A DNA stretch of 64,000 nucleotides, from assembly GCA_940337035.1 (NCBI GenBank), contig CALNHX010003319.1, positions 88,976 to 152,975 of the forward strand, written 5' to 3'. Both the position numbers and the translations under genes were made by a program. Below the pieces are notes generated by a model that saw only the letters and a list, made by a program, of their open reading frames with translations, had not been told where the DNA came from and did no database searches. The stretch's first letter is position 1. Every line of letters starts with the position of its first letter. Below, in pieces: positions 11,851 through 24,081 of this stretch. The DNA comes from Agriotes lineatus (lineage: Eukaryota; Arthropoda; Insecta; Coleoptera; Elateridae).

Positions 11851-12714
11851 TGTTGCACAAATAGCTATTATAGGTACACATATATTTTGTGTATTTAGCA
11901 GAAGATTACTACCAATGTATGTAGTGCCTAACGCTAAATCAACTGCAGCAGTCAAATACAAAATCCAGTTATTTAAAACAATCTACGTCTATTCATCGGC
12001 ATTGTAGTAATTAGACTATAATGAGAGTTTTTCTTTATAACTAATAATAAAAAGTAACTTTTTTCTTTTACACTGTTGCACTGCAAATTCAAAACAAGAC
12101 TGGTGTAAACAGTTATAGATTCAGATTTTGCTCTTGAAACTGATACATAACTGTTTTATCTAAAATGAACTGCTTAAGTTATTAACAGGGGTTACAGTAG
12201 TAAGTGTTTACTATTGCAAATTAGAATTACCACGTCAAAATATGTAAAATTTCAGTTGCCAAACAAAAACAGAAGTTTTATGCTAAATATCTACATATAC
12301 TCTGTTCACATTTTTTGCATGGAGGTTGGCCATGACAGTTTCTCCAATTTAGCTGTGTAAAATTACTTTTTTGTGTTTAAACGAGCCTTACATTTGAGGT
12401 TATCGTTACTAAATGGATTTAGGTTAGAAAATATAATTGCAATGTTATTAAAAACTAAAATTTTAAGTCGAAATTATGCATTTCACCTGTATTACACTCC
12501 AGTTCAAGCTGTTTTGTCCAGTCTTTCATAATAAGGTTTTCACAACGTTAACATCATTTTTCCAATTGTCATGAATTCATTTCGAATATGCTTCAAGCCA
12601 TAAATATTTTACCTTATCCTTAAATGCAGGTCGAGAATTTATGTGTTTATTATAATTAGACTACTTACAATGCCCCTCTTATTTTAATTGGTTTATATTG
12701 ACAATGCTACAGTG

Positions 12715-12853
12715 GCACGATTCTTGTTTGAGATGATGATTAACAAGCCCTTGCGTCATTTCACCTACTTTGGAAGAAAATGCTGGAGATTTATGCAATT
12801 GCACCAAATGGTAAGGTGCATTGTCCATAAGCAACGCACATTTACGTTTTAAA
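12715..12853 (-). pseudogene. DDE-transposase-like remnant
   Basis: The minus strand reads KRKCALLMDNAPYH followed by about 30 more open codons. The LxMDNAPYH stretch resembles the second catalytic aspartate motif of Tc1/pogo/IS630-type DDE transposases. Only this segment is recognisable and the flanks are decayed. Confidence 0.4.
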
Positions 12854-13514
12854 TCAGCTCAACCAAAAATAGATTGATTAATAACTCAATTTTTAAAAAC
12901 TTTGCGATTCATAGATTTGTGATAGTCCCGGTCATTGTTATTCGAACTGTTCTACAAAGCCGAAACGGCATACCGCGTGTAAAACTGTAAATCCAATCTC
13001 GTCACCTCTAATTTTATTTGGGTGACTTTTGAAGTCAGCTAACGAATATTGCTAACGTTTTAGTAAATACATCCAGGTACACGAATTTCACTTCACTTGA
13101 ATTTTTAAACAGTAGGAACTTTCACAAAATTTTAATTTTCCCATATAAAATGTTGCGTCTAGTTACATATTTGTATTTGTAACGCCTTAATTTTTGAATG
13201 TTTTACAATGTGGCAGATCTTCATGAAACGCATACTTCTGATATATGTATGTCTGTTCAGAAAGACTTCTGTCGGACAGTTTATTAAAGAAATATTTCCA
13301 AAATTAATAGGAATGAACACGGTTCTCTCAGATATCTAAAAATGTAGGCATTATGTTATCATTTTTATGTGAAACTGTCAATGATTTACGAAACGGCGTA
13401 GAATTCCTCGACTATTTTATTTTTTTAATACACATTTTAGAAGCTTTTAATGTGATAGATATTATACACATAAAATATATTCAACAGTAATTACATAAGT
13501 GGCAATAATTGTTT

Positions 13515-13608
13515 GATAATTTTAACTAGATTCACGAATCTTCATCCACTCCTGAGATTTCTTAATAGCAACAAAGATGAGTGCTAATCTAGTTAAAATT
13601 ATTAAAAA
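13515..13608. repeat. Short inverted-repeat element
   Basis: AATTTTAACTAGATT and its inverted copy AATCTAGTTAAAATT bracket about 60 bp that also contain complementary stretches. This is a small MITE-like hairpin. Confidence 0.55.
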
Positions 13609-13637
13609 ATATATTACCACGAATGTAATTCGGCGTG

Positions 13638-13925
13638 ATTATTTTTTAAACAGTCCAAGTTGTAGATAGGGTTTTCTGAAGCTTCCAGATGAGTGTCCTG
13701 TTATTTTTAACAACTGCTCCTCACCTACTCCACTTTTAGCTAGTTGTGTTATAGCAGAAGAACGATTTGAATGGTTTGTGAAAAAATAGTCGCTGTAATC
13801 AGCTACTAGCAGATAGTCAGTCTAATGTTAATGCTAAGCAAATAGTGTAATTTTGATGCTATTGGTCGATTTGAAATTTTTTCTCATTACTATTGGCTGA
13901 TAAGACTGTTTAAAAAATAATCAAC
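13638..13925 (-). mobile_element. Crypton-like tyrosine recombinase fragment between 19-bp inverted repeats
   Basis: From about 13835 down to 13640 the minus strand encodes an uninterrupted stretch with TNHSNRSSAITQLAKSG followed by LLKITGHSS and KPYLQ. The H-x-x-R block, the GH block and a following tyrosine match the carboxy-terminal catalytic part of tyrosine recombinases, most like Crypton/ZMYM-type domains. The expected amino-terminal part, with the first catalytic arginine, is missing. The fragment is bracketed by GATTATTTTTTAAACAGTC and its exact inverted copy, which canonical Cryptons lack, so a MITE may have captured it. Confidence 0.6.
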
Positions 13926-14078
13926 AGTAAATCCACAACATTTTCTAGCAGTGTAAAAATTATTTATTTTATCCTATTATGTTGCTATGCTAATAACTAC
14001 TTAGCAACGAGTTGCGTTAGGATTCATTAAACAGCACTAGCGGTGTTAAGAAAAATAACATACCGATGCTTTATTAGC

Positions 14079-14437
14079 CGAGTAGCGCAGATGGGTAAGC
14101 GCTTACCTTGCATTAAGCAAGTCCTCGGTTCGAATCCCGCGAGGGTCGGAATTTTCCGCAGCCTTGGGATTTGAACCGGGCTCGGTGAGACCATTCACAG
14201 TTGGGCACCAAATTAACTGTGCTCTACTCAGAACCACATACCTAAGAGATAGACAAGGTCAACATAACACAGACACACATACCTAACACAATGGTTGCTG
14301 TGTAAGCACAAAAGGCGCGCTCCAACTTTGTATCCCGAATCCGGGGCAAGTTAAGCATTGCACCGCCAGATTCAAGCACATAAAGCACCAGCTTTTACAC
14401 CGAAAGGTAAAACGAGGTTATCGATTATGCATACATA
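14079..14437 (+). mobile_element. tRNA-derived SINE with 10-bp target duplication
   Basis: The head near 14080-14150 has box A-like TAGCGCAGATGGGTAAGCG and box B GGTTCGAATCC. The tRNA-unrelated body ends in a short AT-rich tail. The direct repeat CTTTATTAGC lies at 14069-14078 and 14438-14447. Head and body differ from the SINE at 6084, so this is a second family. Confidence 0.85.
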
Positions 14438-14459
14438 CTTTATTAGCATTCAATCACAT

Positions 14460-14528
14460 GTTGGCAATACTGACGTGTATTGTTGCTGGCTCTGTCAGGC
14501 TATGTCAAATTCGATGTTAGTAGGGTAG
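14460..14528. repeat. Partial copy of the AAGTCTATGTCAAATT MITE family
   Basis: Similar to 9043-9112 inside the tandem duplication and to the complete hairpin at 45065-45250. Only one arm is present here. Confidence 0.55.
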
Positions 14529-15252
14529 ACTAGGGGTCACACCAAGTCATTATCTATTATAACACTGAGGTAATAATGGCACACATAGAATTGAATAAAT
14601 CACATTTATGAGCGACACTCTTTATATTTAAAATCTATTTTATATAAATAACAGTTACTGTTTCACAGTAACAACACCTTCTTTTTACTTTCGAATCACC
14701 CTGTGTACTCACAATGGTCGTTTCGCTTGCAGACCTTTACAAAGCACCAACAAAAAACCAATATTTTATTTATACAGCACAAGCGCCGATTTGTTTAGCA
14801 AAAACCGATGGAGGTCCTTAAAGCTTAATTTACTTAACTTTCAGCTAATAAATATTCCCTCAATACCCCTCGAGCGGGATTGGCTGGCAAGTTTTTTAAT
14901 GCAAATCAGCATATAAAATAAGCTTGTCATATCTTCTCGCATATCCCTGTTCGTGTAGGAGCGAATTTACTCACAGAATCCGAAGTAAAATTGGAATCCT
15001 CATCCCAAACACAAACAGAATTGGAGAAATCCGGAATGGAACGCCTAAAATGCTAATTCGAACGCCTCTCTTCAGGAAGTGGTTAAACTGCACAAACAGC
15101 GTCTATTATATGCGCAATAAGACCTCTCCGGCTCTAATACGATCTCAATTTAGTTTAGTTCCGCTCTGTTACACGGGTCGCGTGGCAATCGCCACCCCCC
15201 GGGAGCCCTTTGCGCCACCCCCCATTTGTCACTTGGTGTGAACGCTAGTCTT
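14527..15252. repeat. Inverted-repeat element of about 725 bp
   Basis: AGACTAGGGGTCACACCAAG at the left end pairs with an inverted copy (CTTGGTGTGAACGCTAGTCT) at 15231-15250. The interior is non-coding apart from a 105-codon open frame without recognisable motifs. A GC-rich patch lies near 15177-15230. Confidence 0.55.
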
Positions 15253-15259
15253 GTATATT

Positions 15260-16850
15260 ATTTTTCGAATTTCGACCAGCAGCAGGGACTTGCTTCTTTA
15301 GCGGAGATAATTTTTCGGTGTGATCAAACTGGAACGGGATTATTCGAACGGGATTAGGAAAATTTAACATCCGCTAACTGACTGTTATAAGTTGTAAAAG
15401 AGAATGGTTTGTTCTAATTGTTTTTATTTCAATTTAAATTCAATTACCAGCGGCCTGGCACAGAAAATAGGAGGGTTCTCTTTTACTTTTTACGCAATTT
15501 TCCACTACTCGCTACAGTCACAGCGTATACCTGCACTTGTGGTTTTACTAGATATATTACATTTTAAATTATCCTATCACTTGTTTTTTATTTTCTAAGA
15601 ACTGTTTCAAGCTGTGCAACGAATATTAATTCACTTATTTCTTTCTTTGCGGTGTTTTAAGAACATATTTTTGATTATTACTATTATCGTATTTTTCCAC
15701 AAATCCAAAACATCGGTAATTCGCATTCTCTACTAATTCGGACTAATGTAACGATAACCTACATCAATTAGAAATATATGATAACCAGCTCAGTACATGT
15801 TGATTGTTTTTTAATGTGAATTACATAATTCAAACATTTAAGTCTGAAAAATAAAGTGAATGGTTTGTATAATATTGATCACGTATGTAAATTAGGTAAT
15901 GTTCTTTATCATGTTTCTTGCCTTGGAAACTTAGATAAAAAATTAATTGTTTTTCCCAAAAATAATAAAAACGCTTATACTTCTCAATTTTTTTTTCAGT
16001 AAAAGTGTTAATTTATAGTTTTATTGAGTGAATACATACGTGCTAGAAGGGCCGCAATAAAATAGCAATGAAAAATGGTAAATAAATTCAGAAATATATA
16101 TACAAAAGAAAAGCGTCCAACGCACAATGGTTACCCAAAGATAGTTCCTAAGCACGAGTGCCTCTACGAGGCGCCTTCCAACCTTGAGGATACCGCACAG
16201 GAGGAGTTGGGATTCCGTTTCTACTCCTGGAGCTGCGAGATTTCTAACGTACAAGAAATCCTCAGACTACGAGGTTATCGGGCTATGTTCAGCCTAAAGA
16301 AAGTGCCGCTTCAGCAGTGACAATCATCAAACCACTTTCTAGCAGTGCAGGCATCGCCAGGAGCCACATGCAGCTCACTCTGAGGGTCCATGTGAGCGAG
16401 AGGAAATCTACAGACATGTGGTCGACCTTGTTGAAAGAACAATGTAAGTTAGTATTCATAGGAAGCTAAGCACATCTACCTGTCAATTATTGCAAAAATT
16501 CAGTAAAGTTTTCTGGCGAAATGGTCGGTTGGAGTGAAGCTCTGTATTACCGACACGCCAAATTTAAATTTAAAAATGCGATTAAAGAATTTTAATTTAG
16601 GCATTAACCTACCTGATATAAGTTAGAAAACTTAATATAATGGCACTGTAAATAATTATGCGCACAAAGAACATTTGTCATTATTGACAATAGTGTGGGG
16701 CTAATTATTATGAAATCTCACACATAAATCTTTGCATAATATAATTATTCTAAGGAATAAAAACTAATATGTTGTAACGATATATCTATAAGAATGCCAA
16801 ACGGTCGTAATTAAAGTATATGGTTCTACGACTAACTCAACGCCGTCTAT
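15260..16850. other. No recognisable feature
   Basis: Mixed AT-rich DNA. The overlapping 77- and 81-codon frames at 16021-16320 on opposite strands show no domain, and I do not support either as a gene. Confidence 0.55.
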
Positions 16851-16859
16851 AAAAGATAA

Positions 16860-18560
16860 ATAATTTGTATCAAAAATCAATAAGAGTAACGGTGAAAATA
16901 AAAATTCATCAAGAAATAATTCGAACTAGAGGTCTCAACCGAAGAGTGGGATCAAAACGAAAAAACGAAGTAATATGCCAACATGGAGATCATGTTATTA
17001 AATACCCAGAAGACCTATCAATACAATACGCCAAAGAACATCACCTAAAAATACAAAATGGCTTCTACACCCACAAGAATATACACAAATATACATGAGA
17101 ACGATCGACACTGGGACGAAGATCATTGATCAAAGCTCAAATTAAAAGTAGTTTGGCCTTTTAAAAATAATTCTGTAAGACTAGAGTTATACCTGTTATC
17201 GGAACCTAGCATTAATACATTGTATGCAAATAGATTAGAGATTGAACTCAGAACCCACGAGAGGATAGATGATATAGAAAAATAATATTATAATTAATAA
17301 GAGAAAAAAGAAACTATACAACAGATGGTCAACCGAGTAAACATGCGAATAAAGAGAAGAATATAAAAAAAATAAAGAAATAAGAACAAGAATTACAGAT
17401 ATAAAAACTAATACGGGGAAAATAACTGTGGTCATATTAAAAGCATCATAGGATACGCACGGTCTACTGAAGTTTGAAAAACGGTAACAGAAATGAAGAC
17501 AAATACTACACACCGACATTGTAATGTAATTAGTATGGGCGAACGGGAAATACTATAAACAATTGTTAACTAAAACTCGCAGCAAATAGGAAGAAACAGC
17601 AGAAGAAGCAATAGAAGACAGAAATTATTCTCTGAATGTCATTTTTGGCAGTGGTCTATTATGATATGTTTTATCGGACTTTTTTCACTGTCTAGTGTAC
17701 ACCCTATATACGTATCACACGATGTGTGACCCTAGACAGTGAAAAAAGTCCGATAAAGCATATCACAGAAATTATATTTACCTAGTAATAATGGAAGAAG
17801 AATCGACCAAGCACGTCTTGAATATAAAAAGTTTGAGATCTCCAGGGCTAATAAACTACGGGAAAAAGGAAATTATAAATCAAGTTAGAAATTTACTGAA
17901 GAAATATATTACATCGGAACACATTCCTGAGGAATGGAAAAAATCGTACATATTTTCAATCCTTGAAGAAAAAATAGTATAAAGAACCCTGGTTCCTGTA
18001 AAGGCCTTAGTATTACAAGCAGTGTCAGTAGGCTTTTTTGCAAGATAATTCAAGAAAAAATTAAAGCAAATATTGGAAATACTATAAGCGAATGTCAGAG
18101 GTTGCCTAGTCGCTCTTGTATGGATAACATTGTTATGCTACAGCAAATACTAGAAAAAAAGATTTAAACTAGAAAAGAACCATTCGTCTTACCTGTATTG
18201 ACCTGATAAGGCAAAGTAAGCTTTGGGTAGCCCTGGTTCAGCTAACCATAAACACCCATTTGCTAGTTATCATAAAATAACTCTACAATAACAATATATA
18301 ACAAAAGGGCTTCGACAAAGATGTAGTTTATCTCTAATAGTGCAGGAATGGGTATACCTGTTAATGAAAACTATCTCTTTACACTTAATTTTGCGGATAA
18401 TCAGGTGCTCATTCATATCGAGATGCCAACAATCAATAACTCAGCTAAAGGGTTATTAAGCAGTATAAGAAGGCACAACGATGCAAAGAGCATATTAAAA
18501 AGCAACCGGAGAATAAATGAAGACTACAAGAAGGTGCTAATAGCTTGTGAATCAATGTTT
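16860..18560 (+). pseudogene. Decayed RTE-like LINE (endonuclease and RT fragments)
   Basis: Fragments follow LINE order. Near 17060-17120 a 'NGFYTHKNIHKYTW' stretch matches the endonuclease 'FF.HKNIHKYTW' block. Near 17820-17960 'KSLRSPG' followed by 'IPEEWKKSYI' matches RT motifs 0-1. At 18348-18450 'GIPVNENYLFTLNFADNQVL' matches the palm region, with the YADD motif altered. Stops and frameshifts abound, and a 100-bp hairpin sits at 17662-17764. It cannot be functional. Confidence 0.6.
17662..17764. repeat. Hairpin MITE with 34-bp arms
   Basis: TGATATGTTTTATCGGACTT and following bases through CTGTCTAG match an inverted copy ending at 17764 with one mismatch. A loop of about 35 bp separates the arms. 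It lies inside the decayed LINE. Confidence 0.8.
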
Positions 18561-18879
18561 TTTAACTAAAAGTAAAAATTGCAAACCAAAGTGCGGTTAT
18601 AGTTTCCCGAATGTAATTTACAAAAACTTACTATAAAACAATTATAAATCATTTTGCTATGGTGACCTAAAGTGTCCTTCGTTGCGGTTTGTTGGGGAAG
18701 CCAAGCCGAAGGCTTGTGTAATGTTTGGCTTTCCGTTTTTTATTAATTTTGTTGAGAAAAGTATATCATTTGTACCCACTTGTAAGTTTTATTTATATGC
18801 CATTGTTCCGCGACCAGCTGTGGTTAATCTGGTAGTGTTCTGGAGTGTAGTTCCAGAGCAAATTAGACCTGGAGCTTCG

Positions 18880-19280
18880 CCTGTGTGTGATAGCCTTTCG
18901 AGATAAAATTTTACTAGTTTTGGAGCTGAGGGAAGCAGAAAACGGAGTTTTAATTTTAGAGGAGACCTTGTTTGTGGTCTATAAGAAGATAACAGCTGCT
19001 AAAATATCGCCAGGGGGCAGGTATGAGCTTGGCGGCCCTTCCAACCGTGGCCGGTGCGAGGTCATCTTTCGAGCCAGATTCGGCAGGACTGGTAGCTACG
19101 AGAAGCTGACAGCAAAGTGCAGCAACTGGGGAAGGCTTGGTTCGTGGTCCAGAAACATACAGTAGTAGCTGAAACTATTCCAGGAAGCAGATACGAGCCT
19201 AGCGTCCTTTTACGAAGACCGGAAGTGAATTTGGCATTCGATGAGAAAAACAAATGGCAGTTGGCGTGGGTTTACGCTTG
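18880..19280 (+). pseudogene. Unrecognised coding-like segment with an internal duplicate
   Basis: Two stretches about 170 bp apart translate to related peptides: LFVVYKKITAAKISPGGRYE near 18970 and WFVVQKHTVVAETIPGSRYE near 19140, the second in a shifted frame. The second continues to a stop near 19280, followed by AATAAA. Conservation at protein level between the repeats argues for past coding. I do not recognise the family. A retroelement gag or pol tail is possible. Confidence 0.4.
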
Positions 19281-19554
19281 AAAAATAAATTCCAGGTTAA
19301 CCAGACGTACTTGATTATTTAAAATGCATTTTTCTAATTTACCTGAGGTGAACTGATTGATTGTAGTTTATTTGTGTTTAAAATACGCTGATTTTTTTGT
19401 TTTTGGACAGCTTTGTTTGCAGTCAATATTTGACGTTATCTGTCATTCGTTAGAATCGAGCATTTGCCATGCAATGGTTGATTTCGTATAAAGTGTAACA
19501 ACCTAACCCTGAAGATACGAGTCTCAATTGCTAGAGGGCGCAAAAGTTATATTA

Positions 19555-20262
19555 AGTTGCTAATGAATAAACTAAACTACAAGAAAACGAAAATAATAAT
19601 AATAAGTAAAAACAGCATCACAAATACACAATTTATAGTTAATAATGAACCAGTCGAACAGGTAGAAAGAATTACTTACGTTGGATGCAACCTCAATCAG
19701 AACTAGGATCACACGCGGAAACTAAGATCTCGAATAGAAAAAGCAGAAATTGCATGAGAAGAGTATTGTGCAATCTCAATTTGAACATCCAACTACGTAT
19801 AAGAGTCTTTCGATGTTACGTGTTTTCCACCCTCCTGTATGGAACAGAAGCTTGAACCCTGACTGAGACATCATGCAATCGCCTCCAAGCATTTGAAATA
19901 TAGTGCTATAGACGGATACTTAGAGTGTCTTGGACCCACCGTGTTTCCAACAACGCAATAATGGCGCGGATACAGAAAGATTCAGAAATAGTTTTAACGG
20001 TCAAGGCCAGGAAAATACAATATTTCGGATACGTTATGCGAAATGCAAAATACCACCGCCTTTAACTTATCCTGCAAGGAAAAATTAAAGGAAAAAGGGG
20101 TCCCGGCCGCCGCAGAACATCATGGTTGAAAAACCTTAGACAGTGTAACTCGCTTGCTTCAGCTGCCTTATTCCGATCAGCCGTCTGGGCCAACGTAATA
20201 GCCAACATCCATAGAGAATAGGCATCTCAAGAAGAAGAAGAATAAATAAAATATTTAAATAA
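19555..20262 (+). pseudogene. LINE ORF2 C-terminal region (RTE-like), 3' end
   Basis: With a few frameshifts and stops the translation reads through typical carboxy-terminal LINE blocks: 'VERITYVGCNL', 'RSRIEKA', 'FxLLYGTEAWTLT', 'CYRRILRVSWTHRVSN', 'KIQYFGYVMRN' and 'GKIKGKRGPGRRRTSWLKNL'. The end is a (GAA)n/(AATAAA) tail at 20231-20258. This order is typical of RTE-like endonuclease/RT proteins of insects. It is a 5'-truncated, inactivated copy. Confidence 0.75.
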
Positions 20263-20479
20263 TCATATTTCTAATTGGCCCAAATAGAAGTCAAATTAAA
20301 ACTAGTTGTGTTGTGTATAGCTCAAAGCCTGATGCCAGAGTTAGCAGGTTGCACGAGCGCCTTTGACGTAACCTAACAACTGCCACTAAAATGGCAACTG
20401 GAACCAACGGCTTAACATGTTCTCCGAGACACGACTGGTTACGATTTTACTACCACTATAGATCCAATAAAAAGGAAAT

Positions 20480-20640
20480 TTCCAAAATAAGCAAAGTAAG
20501 AGTTTACGAAGTAATACTGTTATTCATGCTGATATGTGGTTGCGAGTCCTGGACCATTTCTCACAAATTAAAGCAAAAGCCCGAGGCATGCAACATTAAA
20601 ATTGCAATATCGCCTGCGCCAGAACTTCCTTCTTGGTTGT
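20480..20640 (+). pseudogene. LINE RT fragment
   Basis: The translation 'KVRVYEVILLFMLICGCESW' followed by TISHKLKQK resembles the LINE block 'LYGCETWTLT'. It is a short isolated remnant beyond the end of the previous copy. Confidence 0.5.
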
Positions 20641-20699
20641 CATTTTACAAATATTGTAATGGTATTAAGCCCACGACTTGGCTTTGCTAGCAGTGCAAC

Positions 20700-22740
20700 A
20701 CAATTAACCGATTAAATAAGCACAGAGTTGGGGTGTTTTATGTAACTGCAACATTAAACTAATTAAAATATTAAATGCACTGACAATGAATGCGAGAAAT
20801 AGTAAAGTAGTTGAGTAAGGAACGCAAACGCAAAACTTATTTTCACAGGGGTCGAAATTGACTTTTAAATAAATAAAAGTAATAGGTTTGTGCATAATGT
20901 GAAGCCGGACCGAAAGAAATTAATAGACACAAAAAGGTTTGCTTAAAAGAAGTGTAGTTTTCAATAAAGCCAAGCAAAGTGAAAATTGTGAGACATCTAA
21001 AAAGGTAAAGTAAGCAAGAATCAAATAACAAGACATTGCAAAGAGCAATTAGAGAAGCAGGCAACAGGACAGGAAGGAAGCAAATGAGAAGTAGTGAACT
21101 CTATTAAATCAGTGCATTTAAAATTACAAATCAGAGCAGTGGCTAAAACTAAAATAATAAAAAGTTTGTGTGTGTGGCGCAATGAAACACTTTTAGATAT
21201 AAGAAAAAGAGAATAACTTAGATTGTAAGAAAAATGTTAATTTGAATTTATGTAGTCAAATTTATTTCAGTTTTGTCCTTTAATTTATCAAACCTAATTT
21301 CCGTTAATATTGTAACTTAGCAACCAGATGCGATATTGTTTAATAACGAGGAGAACAACTGAATAGAAATTATTGGCAGTTTGTTAAGATTTGTGCTCTA
21401 CATTTAATACATAACTTTGATAATAAACGTGTTTTCCTAGTTATACAAAGTATACCATTTTATTTCCGACATGCCAGTGTACATGTGGGAGTATTTTCAT
21501 AAAGTTCCGCAACGAAAATATTAAGAATTCGACAATCTCATCTTCGAAGACATCGGGGCCAATCAGCAAAATCTACGAGCTTCGACTATGGCCAAGATCA
21601 GTATCGGTGCCAAGAGATCGGCAGTCCAGGGCATCGTACGGGTCTGCGAGAACGTCTCCACCAGATTTCGCAGCAAGGGGAGCAGTAATAGCTGAGAAAA
21701 TCAAACGGCGTCATCTCCAGAGCAGCATCGGTGCCGTTCGACCATATTTTCTAAGGTACGAGATTAGCCTAAAAATTAGTGTCAGCGTCCGGAAAACGAG
21801 CTGCATACGAGATCAAACCTTGCTGGAAAAGTTTAGATCATTTCCAAGGCTTCAGCTAAGCCGTATTTCCAGTATTTAGCAAGGCGTCATCAAAATCCGT
21901 GGTTTGGCGGAAGTACGAGGCTGCCACAGGAAGCGACCAGATACAATTGCAATTAGACGGCGTCTGTCCTACGTCACGTAATATGTCACTGCCAAAACAA
22001 AAAGTTTTTGTTTGACGCCAAGCGCAAATAATTTGAAAATTTACCTTGCGAATTCTCATATTTTCACGAGTATTTAAACTTTCAAAGGACCGCTGTTTGC
22101 GCGAGACAACCATTTTGTGATTTGAGAGATTGTGGACATTGAACTAACGCGTATTTGAACTACTGGCTTGAAATAGTATATTTCAGATCAAATTAAATTA
22201 CAGTCGACTTCGGAACCTACCTGAGAGGGAGCTTGTCTTTTACCGAAAGCTAGCATTTTTAAATAATTGCACTTAAATAAAGTATAAAGAGGGGCATACA
22301 ACCATTTATTTTGTTGAGTAAATAATTACTTTTCATTTTTAACCAGCCTAGTAATTTTACTGACAGGCAAAATTTGAGCACAATATTATTACACCTTAGA
22401 ACTGTGTGTATGTGAGATTTACAATTTTGCCCTAATTTTAAATTTATTAAAAATACAATCAATCAAGGATATCATTTCATCGTGGAGCATACACAGAGCA
22501 TTTCAACTCAATATATCCTTTCCTAGTCACACATTTGTTATTGCCTTTCTACAACATAACCTACTTTTTGAGTATTACATTAAAACTTATATATTGATGT
22601 AAATTCAATATAGTAATTTGACTTATCCTAATTTAAATTAGTAAGGCTTTATGATTTATAAAAAAACATAAAAATTGGGGTAATATGTATCCCATTTTAA
22701 ATCTTTGACGTTTAACTTCTGTAAATATAAAATTAATTTA
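20700..22740. other. No recognised gene
   Basis: The section 21480-22110 is richer in GC than its surroundings and holds open frames of 90 and 85 codons on opposite strands, but I recognise no domain. It may be an old LTR or another unidentified repeat. Confidence 0.5.
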
Positions 22741-22746
22741 TCTACT

Positions 22747-23030
22747 CCAGTGGGATAAGTAACTCATTACGTCACTCATTTGACACTATTTCCGAAATAT
22801 TTTCAAACGAATGACATCATGACATTTGCCTATTAAAATATTTTTGAAAATGACAGATCCTACATTTCTCATAATGCACTTTTCTCAATTTTAGGAAGTT
22901 GTAGATAAAATTTTGTACAATACATGTGTGATAACGCATTATTAATATACTTGTGTGCTTACATAACTCATGCTACGCACTCGTTTATAACTTACACACA
23001 CGCATATTAACGATGCTCTTATCCCACTTG
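22747..23030. repeat. MITE-like element with short inverted ends
   Basis: AGTGGGATAAG at 22749-22759 and its inverted copy CTTATCCCACT at 23018-23028 bracket about 260 bp of AT-rich, non-coding DNA. Confidence 0.45.
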
Positions 23031-23442
23031 TATAGTTTATTATTAAACGGCGACTAACTACCGTAAAACAATGCGACGGTTTTCTCGTCAGCTGAATAAA
23101 TGTCTTAATATTAACTACTAATCTTACTTTTGCTACGTTTTCTTTATCAGACACCCTTTTCAATAAATAAATATACGATACCCCCCACCCAAGAAGAGCG
23201 CCCTTTCGTGCTTTCCAAGAATACTTCGACACTCAGCATCACTCCGTTTCGCTAATACAATTAAATATTATGAACAAGTTATTTATCAAAAAAAACCCAA
23301 AAAAATGTTTTTTTGTCGACGACCATACCTCAAAAGTTGATGTTGCTTTTATTTTCGGAGGACCTTTCGTATGAAAACGATCCAAGACTTCAGGAAGGTT
23401 CCCGGAATCGTGTACACATACCCCGCACAGAACGTTTAGGCA

Positions 23443-23457
23443 CCCCCCCCCCCCCCC
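23443..23457. repeat. Poly(C) run of 15
   Basis: Uninterrupted C homopolymer, unusual in DNA this AT-rich. The length may be inaccurate. Confidence 0.9.
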
Positions 23458-24081
23458 AATACGAGGAAGGGATCTAGTGGGCTGCGGTCTTCACCAAAAG
23501 ATCAGCACAGCCAAGACGGAGATTTGGTATAGTGGATTCATTAGTCGGTTGGCACGAATTTTAGAGATATTTGACTCAGAGTGGTTTTCGTTATGAGGGA
23601 ATTTCAATACTTCGTACACTTCGTGTAGAAGTAAAATAATATTGACCTAAATGTATTACTTCCAATAACCTTCAAATCAAAATTGTATTAACTTGATCCA
23701 AAAGTATGTTGACATTTTACATTAATGATTCAAAATTATTTCTAACCTATTTCCCAAAAAGTTAATTTCTAATTTATAATTACCTAAAGCTATCAAGTAC
23801 TTGATTCAACAATGTAATTTAGAATATAAAAAACATACTTATTTTCTAAACACAATTATTGTAAATCTAAATACAGTTCTTAATAACATTATATCAAATC
23901 AAACACATTTATATATATTGTAATGGTTTTTAGTATAAGAGTTTGATATCAGATTAAAAAGGTTAAAAGAATACAGTATTAAATTACAAAGATGAATTTT
24001 AGTATTAGAAGGATATCGAAATTATTAAAATGTGTTTGGTAAAGAAATGAAATATAATTTAAATTGAACTGAATGATGCTA

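Noticed and set aside
14080..14152. A functional tRNA gene
   Set aside because: It is the head of a SINE with exact 10-bp flanking duplications and a non-tRNA 3' body.
16021..16320. Overlapping 77- and 81-codon frames as a gene
   Set aside because: No domain, no codon or splice evidence, and both strands are open.
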